This document shows, one piece after another, positions 1-5,170 of a stretch of 5,170 nt of DNA; the first letter of the stretch is position 1; each line of letters opens with the position of its first letter. Below the pieces are notes generated by a model, which was given only the letters and a program-made list of their open reading frames with translations, had not been told where the DNA came from and ran no database searches. The stretch spans positions 1 to 5,170 of the forward strand of contig CANKNL010000220.1 in NCBI GenBank assembly GCA_947483345.1, written 5' to 3'. Position numbers and translations under genes: made by a program. This stretch comes from Chitinophagaceae bacterium. GTDB taxonomy: Bacteria > Bacteroidota > Bacteroidia > Chitinophagales > Chitinophagaceae.

Positions 1-2
1 AG

Positions 3-77
3 TCGGGATGGCAAGATTCGAACTTGCGACCTCCTGGTCCCAAACCAGGCGCGATAACCGGGCTACGCTACATCCCG
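3..77 (-). tRNA. tRNA-Pro (anticodon UGG)
   Basis: Read on the minus strand, this 75-nt gene folds as a full cloverleaf. The 7-bp acceptor stem pairs CGGGATG (77-71) with CATCCCG (10-4), with discriminator A at 3. The anticodon stem CCTGG/CCAGG encloses TTTGGGA, giving anticodon TGG, which reads proline CCN codons. The T-loop TTCGAAT is canonical. No CCA is encoded: the bases after the discriminator are CT, so the end must be added by a nucleotidyltransferase. It lies 66 nt downstream of tRNA-Ser on the same strand. I see no promoter of its own in that spacer, so co-transcription with tRNA-Ser is likely. Its terminator would lie outside the window. Confidence 0.97.
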
Positions 78-142
78 AACTTAAAAATATTTGACAGGCT
101 TAATGGGATACCATGTCAATGTAAAAACTTATAAGAACTATT

Positions 143-232
<90 letters not shown>

Positions 233-260
233 TAACCTGCCCTTATTTGTTAAGGGGTGG

Positions 261-292
261 CAAAAATACAATTCAAAGTTCTATTACCCAAA
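261..292 (-). promoter_or_regulatory. Probable promoter of the tRNA-Ser/tRNA-Pro unit
   Basis: On the minus strand a perfect Bacteroidetes -7 box, TATTTTTG (268-261, matching TAnnTTTG), is preceded by a -33 TTTG (292-289) with a 20-base spacer. Transcription would begin near 254, about 20 nt before the tRNA-Ser 5' end. Two T8 runs on the plus strand (313-320 and 331-338), which are A-tracts on the transcribed strand's sense, lie further upstream and could act like an UP element. A small inverted repeat, CCCTTA-N5-TAAGGG (240-256), sits at the expected start. The boxes are seen directly; use as a promoter is inferred. Confidence 0.7.
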
Positions 293-371
293 ACTAAATG
301 GTAAAAGAAGCCTTTTTTTTCTGAATTTAATTTTTTTTGGGTGCTGTGCATTCCTTAAAACCCAATACCAG

Positions 372-410
372 TAAAGAAAAAATCCAGACGCGCTAACGAA
401 TCTGGATTTT
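372..410 (-). terminator. Rho-independent terminator of dnaA
   Basis: A perfect 10-bp stem, AAAATCCAGA/TCTGGATTTT (410-401 with 388-379), encloses a 12-nt loop. On the minus strand it runs into a T-rich tail (TTTTTTCTTTA), and it starts 22 nt after the dnaA stop codon. It separates dnaA from the tRNA unit. The stem is also flanked by Ts on the plus strand, but no plus-strand gene runs into it. Confidence 0.85.
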
Positions 411-432
411 ATATAAGTGCTTGGTTTTATTA

Positions 433-1881
433 TTACATGGCGGCTAAATGTACTTTTTGCTGTAGCTCCAGTACACTTTCTTTAAATAAACTATCCGTAT
501 CCATTAAATCTTTTACTGTTTGACAACTGTGTATAACAGTAGTATGATCCCTACCCCCAAAATGTTCGCCAATTGTTTTTAATGAGTTTTTAGTAAATGC
601 TTTTGCCAAAAACATCGTAATCTGTCGGGCCTGCACAATTTCGCGCTTGCGTGTTTTTTGTAATAACTTATCATAAGGCACATCAAAATATTCACATACC
701 ATTTTTTGAATGGCATCAATAGTAATCTCCTTACTCGATGATTTCACAAAATTCCTAAGTACTTTCTTTGCCAATTCCAGGTCTATTTCTCTCTTGTTAA
801 GCGAAGATTGTGCCAACAATGAAATTAAAGCCCCTTCCAACTCACGAACATTACTGTTAATATTATAAGCAATGTATTTAACCACTTCGGTAGGCATCTC
901 CAACCCTTCATTTTTCATCTTTTTTCCCAAAATTTCAATCTTGGTATCATAATCCGGTACTTGTATATCGGCACTTAAACCCCAACGAAACCTGCTGAGT
1001 AATCTTTCCTGAACCCCTTCCAGATCTTTTGGCGGTTTATCACTGGTTAAAATCAGTTGCTTGCCACTTTGATGTAAATGATTAAAAATAGAGAAGAACG
1101 CATCCTGCGATTTTTCGGCCCTGTTAAAAAATTGTACATCATCAATAATTAATACATCTATCAACTGATAAAAATGTATAAAATCGTTGATGGCGCCATT
1201 ACGGCCATGATCAATAAATTGATTAATAAATTTTTCGGAACTTACATAAAGTACAACCTTATTACTGTGTAACCTTTTAACCTCATTACCAATAGCCTGG
1301 GCCAAATGCGTTTTACCCAAACCCACGCCGCCATAAATAACCAATGGGTTAAAAGACGTAGTACCCGGCTTTTCAGCAACCGTTTTTCCTGCACGCCGTG
1401 CTACCCGGTTACAATCCCCTTCAATAAATGCTTCAAAAGTATATGCCTGATTTAATTGCGGGTCAATCTGCATTTTTTTAAGCCCCGGAATTACAAAGGG
1501 GTTTTTAACAGGATTATTTATGACCAGTGGAAAATCCATTTCGTTATTTGAATATGATTTGTAACCCTGCCCAGGTACATCAACCGTTTGTGGCTTGTTT
1601 TTACTGTTTCCGCTATCAACCATTATCCTGTATTCCAACATGGCCTCTTTTCCTAATTCTCTTTTTAATGTTTTTGCCAGCAGTGACACATAATGCTCTT
1701 CAAGATACTCATAAAAAAACTGACTGGGAACCTGTATCGTTAATATTTTTTCTTTTAATGCAACAGGCTTAATGGGCTCAAACCATGTTTTGAAATGTTG
1801 CCACTCAACAATGTCCTTGATTATCTCTAAACAATTAGTCCATACTTTTTCAAAAGCTTTCTCCATTAGTTCCTTAGCCAT
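433..1881 (-). CDS. dnaA: Chromosomal replication initiator protein DnaA
   Basis: DnaA binds DnaA boxes at oriC, oligomerises with ATP, melts the origin and helps load the replicative helicase. Its 482 residues are a normal length. Domain I (about 1-90) has the KTWFEPIKP segment at 31-39, and domain II is a short linker (about 91-115). The AAA+ domain shows Walker A GGVGLGKTH (184-192), Walker B VLIIDD (243-248), sensor I LTSD (278-281), the arginine-finger segment LLSRFRWGL (R297) and sensor II NVRELEG (R346). Domain IV ends with the DnaA-box-reading motif GGRDHTTVIH (442-451). All key residues are present. Two starts are possible: ATG at 1881, used here, with no Shine-Dalgarno, or ATG at 1866 (Met6), which has AAGGA four bases upstream and also gives a family-like N-terminus. 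The gene is monocistronic, ends at its own hairpin, and is divergent from the DUF3127 gene. Confidence 0.98.
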   Translation of the reverse strand: MAKELMEKAFEKVWTNCLEIIKDIVEWQHFKTWFEPIKPVALKEKILTIQVPSQFFYEYLEEHYVSLLAKTLKRELGKEAMLEYRIMVDSGNSKNKPQTVDVPGQGYKSYSNNEMDFPLVINNPVKNPFVIPGLKKMQIDPQLNQAYTFEAFIEGDCNRVARRAGKTVAEKPGTTSFNPLVIYGGVGLGKTHLAQAIGNEVKRLHSNKVVLYVSSEKFINQFIDHGRNGAINDFIHFYQLIDVLIIDDVQFFNRAEKSQDAFFSIFNHLHQSGKQLILTSDKPPKDLEGVQERLLSRFRWGLSADIQVPDYDTKIEILGKKMKNEGLEMPTEVVKYIAYNINSNVRELEGALISLLAQSSLNKREIDLELAKKVLRNFVKSSSKEITIDAIQKMVCEYFDVPYDKLLQKTRKREIVQARQITMFLAKAFTKNSLKTIGEHFGGRDHTTVIHSCQTVKDLMDTDSLFKESVLELQQKVHLAAM

Positions 1882-2057
1882 TTATATATCGAGTTAAAGA
1901 ATAGTATCCCTTTCGCTTGTCACATTTAAAAATTTAAACTTAAATTAAAAAATATTGGCGGACAGCGAATATCGAATAAAATGTTGAAAAAAAAATTTTT
2001 TATTCATTTGTTTTTTCCCTTTCAAATACAGGTTGAGATTTAGACCGTATTTTCTTT

Positions 2058-2208
2058 TCAGGCCAACCAAAAAAAAACAAGCCTTTATTGAAATCATTCC
2101 TCAACCATGGACTCTATTTATAGATACGACTGCCTTGTTTATCAGCTAAATGATAAGCCCTTTTTATGATATTTATCAGGCTCTAAAAAAGAGTCAGGCT
2201 AACCAAAA
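2058..2208 (+). repeat. Imperfect 15-nt direct repeat pair
   Basis: TCAGGCCAACCAAAA at 2058-2072 recurs as TCAGGCTAACCAAAA at 2194-2208, with 14 of 15 bases equal and starts 136 nt apart. Both lie in the non-coding gap upstream of dnaA. They could be binding sites or chance; nothing in the sequence names a binding protein. Confidence 0.4.
2137..2158. repeat. Stem-loop containing TTATCA/TGATAA
   Basis: GTTTATCA (2137-2144) pairs with TGATAAGC (2151-2158) through eight base pairs, one of them G-T, around the loop GCTAAA. CC and five Ts follow on the plus strand, so it resembles a weak terminator. No plus-strand gene is visible ahead of it. It contains one of three TTTATCAG copies in this gap and may instead be a protein-binding site. 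Confidence 0.35.
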
Positions 2209-2418
2209 TTAATTTGCTGAGCAAACCCTTAATCATTATTATATTAAATATTTTTCAAACATATCAGGGGCGTAAAAAACTTAAATATAAACAGTATTAC
2301 ATTTTTTAAAAATACAGTTCGTTTTTACTTTTTCAGATTATTAAGACAACAAGTAAGTTAGTGATTTTTATCAGCAACCAGGTAAAACATAAAAACTATT
2401 TATCAAAAAAAATAGATT

Positions 2419-2426
2419 TACTTTTG
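2419..2426 (+). promoter_or_regulatory. -7 promoter box of the DUF3127 gene
   Basis: TACTTTTG matches the Bacteroidetes TAnnTTTG consensus exactly and lies 18 bases before the ATG at 2445, so the leader would be only about a dozen bases. No clear -33 TTG is visible at the usual distance. Its position favours ATG 2445 over the upstream in-frame GTG at 2361. Confidence 0.65.
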
Positions 2427-2444
2427 ACTACAAAATATATTTTT

Positions 2445-2831
2445 ATGAGTTATGAATTAACAGGTAAGCTGGTTGCCAAATATGATACCGTACAACGCAC
2501 AGAAACTTTTAAAACCCGTGAATTTGCAGTTGAAAAAACAGAAGAGTTTAACGGCCGTACCATTACCAATTATGCCAAATTTCAATGTGTTCAGGATAAG
2601 ACAACTATTATTGACCGGGTAAATATTGGCGACGACATAAAAGTGTACTTTAATATTAAAGGCAGCAAATGGGAAAAGGATGGAAAAGTGAATTACATAA
2701 CCAATTTAGATGCCTGGCGAATTGAACAGATCCTACAATCAGGTACATCTAAATCAGATAATGATTACCTGGAACCACTGGATACTTTTTCGGCAACCCC
2801 ACCCGATGCTGTTGATGATTTGCCTTTTTAA
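2445..2831 (+). CDS. DUF3127-type OB-fold protein with SSB-like C-terminal tail
   Basis: A 128-residue protein that I recognise as DUF3127-like, a small family common in Bacteroidetes with no settled function. Residues 1 to about 97 look like an OB-fold: MSYELTGKLVAKYDT, then alternating strands with IGDDIKVYFNI (61-71) and a closing NLDAWRIEQI (87-96), the most family-like part. A low-complexity Ser/Thr/Asp/Pro linker (about 98-120) leads to the tail DAVDDLPF (121-128). In single-stranded DNA-binding proteins the DDxPF end recruits replication and repair partners. Single-stranded nucleic-acid binding is therefore a reasonable inference, not shown. There is no signal peptide or membrane segment, so it should be cytosolic. 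The frame is open upstream to a GTG at 2361, but ATG 2445 is preferred because the promoter box at 2419-2426 lies just before it and family similarity begins there. It is divergent from dnaA, and a dehydrogenase follows 80 bases downstream. Confidence 0.88.
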   Translation: MSYELTGKLVAKYDTVQRTETFKTREFAVEKTEEFNGRTITNYAKFQCVQDKTTIIDRVNIGDDIKVYFNIKGSKWEKDGKVNYITNLDAWRIEQILQSGTSKSDNDYLEPLDTFSATPPDAVDDLPF

Positions 2832-2911
2832 TACATGCACTTAGTTCCTAAAAAAGGAAAAGGATTATATGTGTTTTATGACACCTGCTTTTTGGATAAA
2901 ACCCAAACGCC

Positions 2912-4498
2912 ATGCAACAAAAAATAAACCTTAAACTTCTCCCTTCAGAAGCAGCTGATGAATTAACCATCATTAAAAAAATTGCCAACAGCACAGGCAA
3001 AAAAATAACATCCATATCAGGCTACACTATTCTAAAACAATCTTTTGATGCCAGATCCAAAGTCATTTGGGTTAATTTAACCGTGCAGGCTTATATTGAT
3101 GAGCCCTATACTAAACGGACTATCCAGTCTTTTGATTTTAAAGATGTAGTGCATTCAGAAAAACGGGTTGTTATTATAGGTGCAGGCCCGGCAGGTTTAT
3201 TTGCAGCCTTTCGATTGCTTGAAGCGGGTATTAAACCGATCATTTTAGAACGGGGTAAAGATGTCAGATCAAGAAGACGGGACCTGGCCCTGCTAAATAA
3301 AGAAGGTATTATTAACCCGGAAAGTAATTATTGTTTTGGCGAAGGTGGTGCCGGCACCTACAGTGATGGTAAATTATACACCCGAAGTAATAAAAGAGGC
3401 CAAATTGACCGCATCCTAAATCTCTTTGTAAAATTCGGCGCAGATGAGCAGATCCTTTACCAGGCTCATCCTCATATCGGCACAAATAAATTACCCCAAA
3501 TTATAACCGCCATGCGACAGCAAATTCTGGCTTGCGGTGGCGAATTTTTATTTGGCAAAAAAGTCATTGACCTTCATGTAAACAATCAAAAATTAAGGTC
3601 GGTTAAAACAGAAGATGGACATATTTTTGATGCCGATGCTTTTATTTTAGCAACAGGACATAGTGCCAGAGATATTTTTGAGCTACTGCAGCAAAAACAA
3701 ATTTTAATAGAAGCCAAAGAATTTGCACTGGGTGTAAGAATTGAACATCCGCAGGCTTTAATCGATAACATTCAATACCATTGTACAGTTAGAGATAAAA
3801 ATTTACCGCCGGCTTCCTATGCCTTAGTAAAACAAATAAATGACAGAGGCGTCTTTTCTTTTTGCATGTGCCCTGGAGGCATTATCGCTCCGGCTTCTAC
3901 TGCCCAGGGCGAATTGGTGGTCAACGGCTGGAGCCCCTCAAAACGGAATAACCCCTATGCTAATAGTGGCATGGTGGTTCAGGTTCAACTGAAAGATGCA
4001 TTCAGAGAATTAAAAGCGGCAGGTAAAAAAGATATTGACATTACCAATCCGCTGCTGTTGCTGCATTTTCAGCAATTGGTGGAACAAAACTGTTATCAAG
4101 CCGGAGGCGGCAAAATGGTTGCCCCTGCACAGCGTATGACTGATTTCTGCACTGGAAAACTATCATCAACACTACCTGCTAATTCTTATTTGCCGGGCTT
4201 ACAAGCTTCCCAATTACAACATGTTTTACCTGATTTTGTTTATCAATCTCTTGCCAAAGGATTTATGGCATTTGGACATAAAATGACAGGTTATTTTACC
4301 CACGACGCAGTGGTTGTGGCCACAGAAAGCCGCACGTCATCTCCCGTGCGCATTCCACGGCAATCCGACAATTTAACCCACCCCCAACTCACTAATTTTT
4401 ATCCCTGTGGCGAAGGGGCAGGCTATGCCGGAGGTATTGTAAGTGCTGCCATGGATGGCGAAAGAGTGGCCAGTCAATTGGCAAACACTTTATCCTGA
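2912..4498 (+). CDS. NAD(P)/FAD-dependent oxidoreductase (COG2509-type dehydrogenase)
   Basis: A 528-residue cytosolic flavoprotein whose substrate is not known for this family. Residues 1 to about 80 form an N-terminal extension typical of this group. A Rossmann FAD site follows: RVVIIGAGPAGLFAAF (85-100) with GxGxxG at 90-95, and the ribose-binding acid in LERG (E113). The family-specific FGEGGAGTYSDGKL (142-155), the ATGHSARD loop (247-254), and the C-terminal FAD-contacting segment YPCGEGAGYAGG (497-508) then SAAMDG (511-516) are all intact. The length fits the family and there is no membrane segment. The start ATG has no Shine-Dalgarno, which is usual in Bacteroidetes. No good promoter is visible in the 80-base gap after the DUF3127 gene, so the two may be co-transcribed; a functional link is not evident. 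No strong terminator follows. The FAD fold is certain, the physiological reaction is not. Confidence 0.95.
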   Translation: MQQKINLKLLPSEAADELTIIKKIANSTGKKITSISGYTILKQSFDARSKVIWVNLTVQAYIDEPYTKRTIQSFDFKDVVHSEKRVVIIGAGPAGLFAAFRLLEAGIKPIILERGKDVRSRRRDLALLNKEGIINPESNYCFGEGGAGTYSDGKLYTRSNKRGQIDRILNLFVKFGADEQILYQAHPHIGTNKLPQIITAMRQQILACGGEFLFGKKVIDLHVNNQKLRSVKTEDGHIFDADAFILATGHSARDIFELLQQKQILIEAKEFALGVRIEHPQALIDNIQYHCTVRDKNLPPASYALVKQINDRGVFSFCMCPGGIIAPASTAQGELVVNGWSPSKRNNPYANSGMVVQVQLKDAFRELKAAGKKDIDITNPLLLLHFQQLVEQNCYQAGGGKMVAPAQRMTDFCTGKLSSTLPANSYLPGLQASQLQHVLPDFVYQSLAKGFMAFGHKMTGYFTHDAVVVATESRTSSPVRIPRQSDNLTHPQLTNFYPCGEGAGYAGGIVSAAMDGERVASQLANTLS

Positions 4499-4509
4499 TC
4501 AATTTACCG

Positions 4510-4531
4510 TTTGTAATATCACTTTTACAAA
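4510..4531. promoter_or_regulatory. Inverted repeat TTTGTAA-N8-TTACAAA, possible operator
   Basis: Perfect 7-base arms (4510-4516 and 4525-4531) flank an 8-base spacer, 11 bases after the dehydrogenase stop codon. The repeat ends 15 bases before the -7 box at 4547, so it covers the -33 region of the ABC gene promoter. That position suits a dimeric regulator. It has no T-run after it and is AT-rich, so it is a poor terminator candidate. Confidence 0.4.
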
Positions 4532-4546
4532 TTCTGCAGACATGCT

Positions 4547-4554
4547 TATTTTTG
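4547..4554 (+). promoter_or_regulatory. -7 promoter box of the ABC transporter gene
   Basis: TATTTTTG is an exact TAnnTTTG match. Transcription would start near 4560, about 20 bases before the ATG at 4582. A clear -33 element at the usual distance is missing; the nearest TTTG (4510-4513) is too far and belongs to the inverted repeat. Confidence 0.6.
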
Positions 4555-4581
4555 ACATTGTATAAATAATATAACCTTACT

Positions 4582-5170
4582 ATGAACATTTTAGAAATTC
4601 AAAACCTTAAAAAATATTTTGCCACGCAAAAAGCTGTTGATGATATCAGCATGACCATAAAACAGGGTAGTATTTTTGGTTTGCTTGGGCCCAATGGGGC
4701 AGGAAAAACCACACTCATCAGAATGATAACCGGCATTTTTTATCCTGATTTTGGCAACATTTTACTGAAGGGCAAAAAATTCAATTCGGAAAATGATGCT
4801 AAATACATTGGCTATATGCCCGAAGAAAGAGGCTTATATAAAAAAATGAAAATCGGAGAACAGGCCTTGTACCTGGCGCAACTAAAGGGCATGAGTAAAA
4901 GTCATGCACAGCAAAAAATTAAAGAGTGGTTCAAAAGGCTGGACATGGAAAACTGGTGGAATAAAAAAGTGGAGGACCTGAGTAAAGGCATGGGACAAAA
5001 ATTACAATTTGTTATAACGGTTCTGCATGAACCCGACCTGATTATTCTGGATGAACCTTTCAGCGGATTAGACCCCGTGAATGCCAATTTAATAAAAGAT
5101 GAAATTTACAGACTTGCTCAAAATGGCACTAGCATTATCTTTAGTACACACCGTATGGAGCAGGTTGAAG
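4582..5170 (+). CDS. ABC-2-type transporter ATP-binding protein, 3' end outside window
   Basis: The first 196 codons of an ABC ATPase, cut by the window edge; such proteins usually have about 300 residues. It powers a membrane permease that should be encoded next. Visible motifs in order are Walker A GPNGAGKTT (36-44), a Q-loop region YMPEERGLY (78-86), signature LSKGMGQK (133-140), Walker B LIILDEP (153-159, D157 and E158), D-loop SGLD (161-164) and switch histidine STH (H190). The Q-loop glutamine position is Glu81, and the signature begins LSKG rather than LSGG. Both traits are typical of the NatA/YhaQ-like branch, whose partners are ABC-2 permeases often linked to sodium or drug export. 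The substrate cannot be told here. ATG 4582 fits because the family pattern starts at once (MNILEIQNLKKYF) and a -7 box lies 28 bases upstream. There is no Shine-Dalgarno. Confidence 0.95.
   Translation, partial: MNILEIQNLKKYFATQKAVDDISMTIKQGSIFGLLGPNGAGKTTLIRMITGIFYPDFGNILLKGKKFNSENDAKYIGYMPEERGLYKKMKIGEQALYLAQLKGMSKSHAQQKIKEWFKRLDMENWWNKKVEDLSKGMGQKLQFVITVLHEPDLIILDEPFSGLDPVNANLIKDEIYRLAQNGTSIIFSTHRMEQVE

Larger units (their letters stand above)
1882..2444. other. Gene-free AT-rich region upstream of dnaA
   Basis: I find no convincing gene in these 563 bases between the divergent dnaA and DUF3127 genes. An open frame runs in from a GTG at 2361, but the likely DUF3127 promoter lies inside it, so that stretch is probably untranscribed. 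The region holds an AATTTAA-AC-TTAAATT palindrome (1931-1946), an A9T6 block (about 1986-2000), a 14/15 direct repeat (2058-2072 and 2194-2208), three copies of TTTATCAG (2138, 2172, 2367), and a stem-loop at 2137-2158. It must contain the dnaA promoter, though no exact TAnnTTTG is visible on the minus strand. An origin is conceivable from position alone, but no consensus DnaA box (TTATNCACA) is present. Confidence 0.6.

Noticed and set aside
91..119. TTGACA/TGTCAA inverted repeat in the tRNA spacer as a promoter or terminator
   Set aside because: Only six outer pairs with a bulged inner stem, no T-run, and no Bacteroidetes -7 box at a suitable distance before tRNA-Pro. It may be a processing hairpin at most.
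1527..1772. 81-codon open frame on the plus strand inside dnaA
   Set aside because: It lies antisense within conserved dnaA codons and its translation resembles no protein I know.
2107..2169. 20-codon open frame in the dnaA upstream gap
   Set aside because: It has no ribosome binding site or promoter, and it runs through a stem-loop; no recognisable product.
2361..2444. N-terminal extension of the DUF3127 protein from a GTG at 2361
   Set aside because: The exact -7 box at 2419-2426 lies inside it, its residues are Lys/Ile-rich and unlike the family, and similarity begins at the ATG at 2445.
2845..2859. Hairpin TTCCT-A5-AGGAA after the DUF3127 stop codon, as a terminator
   Set aside because: The stem has only five pairs and purines rather than a T-run follow it, so termination is unlikely.
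2887..2894. GCTTTTTG ahead of the dehydrogenase as a -7 promoter box
   Set aside because: The TA of TAnnTTTG is replaced by GC and no -33 element is seen.
2835..2927. 30-codon open frame between the DUF3127 and dehydrogenase genes, overlapping the latter's start by 16 bases
   Set aside because: It has no ribosome binding site, no recognisable product and no conserved pattern; it is short enough to be chance. A leader-peptide role cannot be excluded but has no support.
4392..4589. 65-codon minus-strand open frame over the end of the dehydrogenase gene
   Set aside because: It overlaps conserved FAD-site codons and the ABC promoter and has no recognisable product.

Overview
The window looks like an ordinary chromosomal segment of a Bacteroidetes bacterium, most likely a Chitinophaga- or Sphingobacteria-like lineage. 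The DNA is AT-rich and recognisable Shine-Dalgarno sequences are scarce. Three sites fit the Bacteroidetes -7 promoter consensus TAnnTTTG. The DnaA has the N-terminal sequence style of that phylum, and a small OB-fold protein of the Bacteroidetes-typical DUF3127 kind is present. The lineage is inferred from these traits; no marker gene settles the genus.

Layout. On the minus strand, from right to left, come dnaA (433-1881), its rho-independent terminator (379-410), then tRNA-Ser(GCU) and tRNA-Pro(UGG) behind their own well-formed promoter. Neither tRNA has an encoded CCA end. Upstream of dnaA is a 563-base AT-rich gap (1882-2444) with no convincing gene. It holds short repeats and, at its right end, a consensus promoter for the next gene. 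On the plus strand follow a 128-residue DUF3127-type protein with an SSB-like acidic tail (2445-2831), a 528-residue FAD-dependent dehydrogenase of the COG2509 type (2912-4498), and the first 196 codons of an ABC-2-type transporter ATPase (4582 to the window end) with its own promoter.

How the genes relate. dnaA and the SSB-tailed gene are divergent, so a replication initiator and a probable DNA-maintenance protein share one upstream region. The dehydrogenase may be read from the DUF3127 promoter, since no good promoter lies in the 80-base gap before it. The ABC gene starts a separate unit whose membrane partner should lie beyond the window.

I see no defence system, mobile element, CRISPR array or clearly new system. 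The best leads are a short near-copy of a dnaA segment between the two tRNAs, the SSB-like tail on the DUF3127 protein, and the repeats in the dnaA upstream gap.
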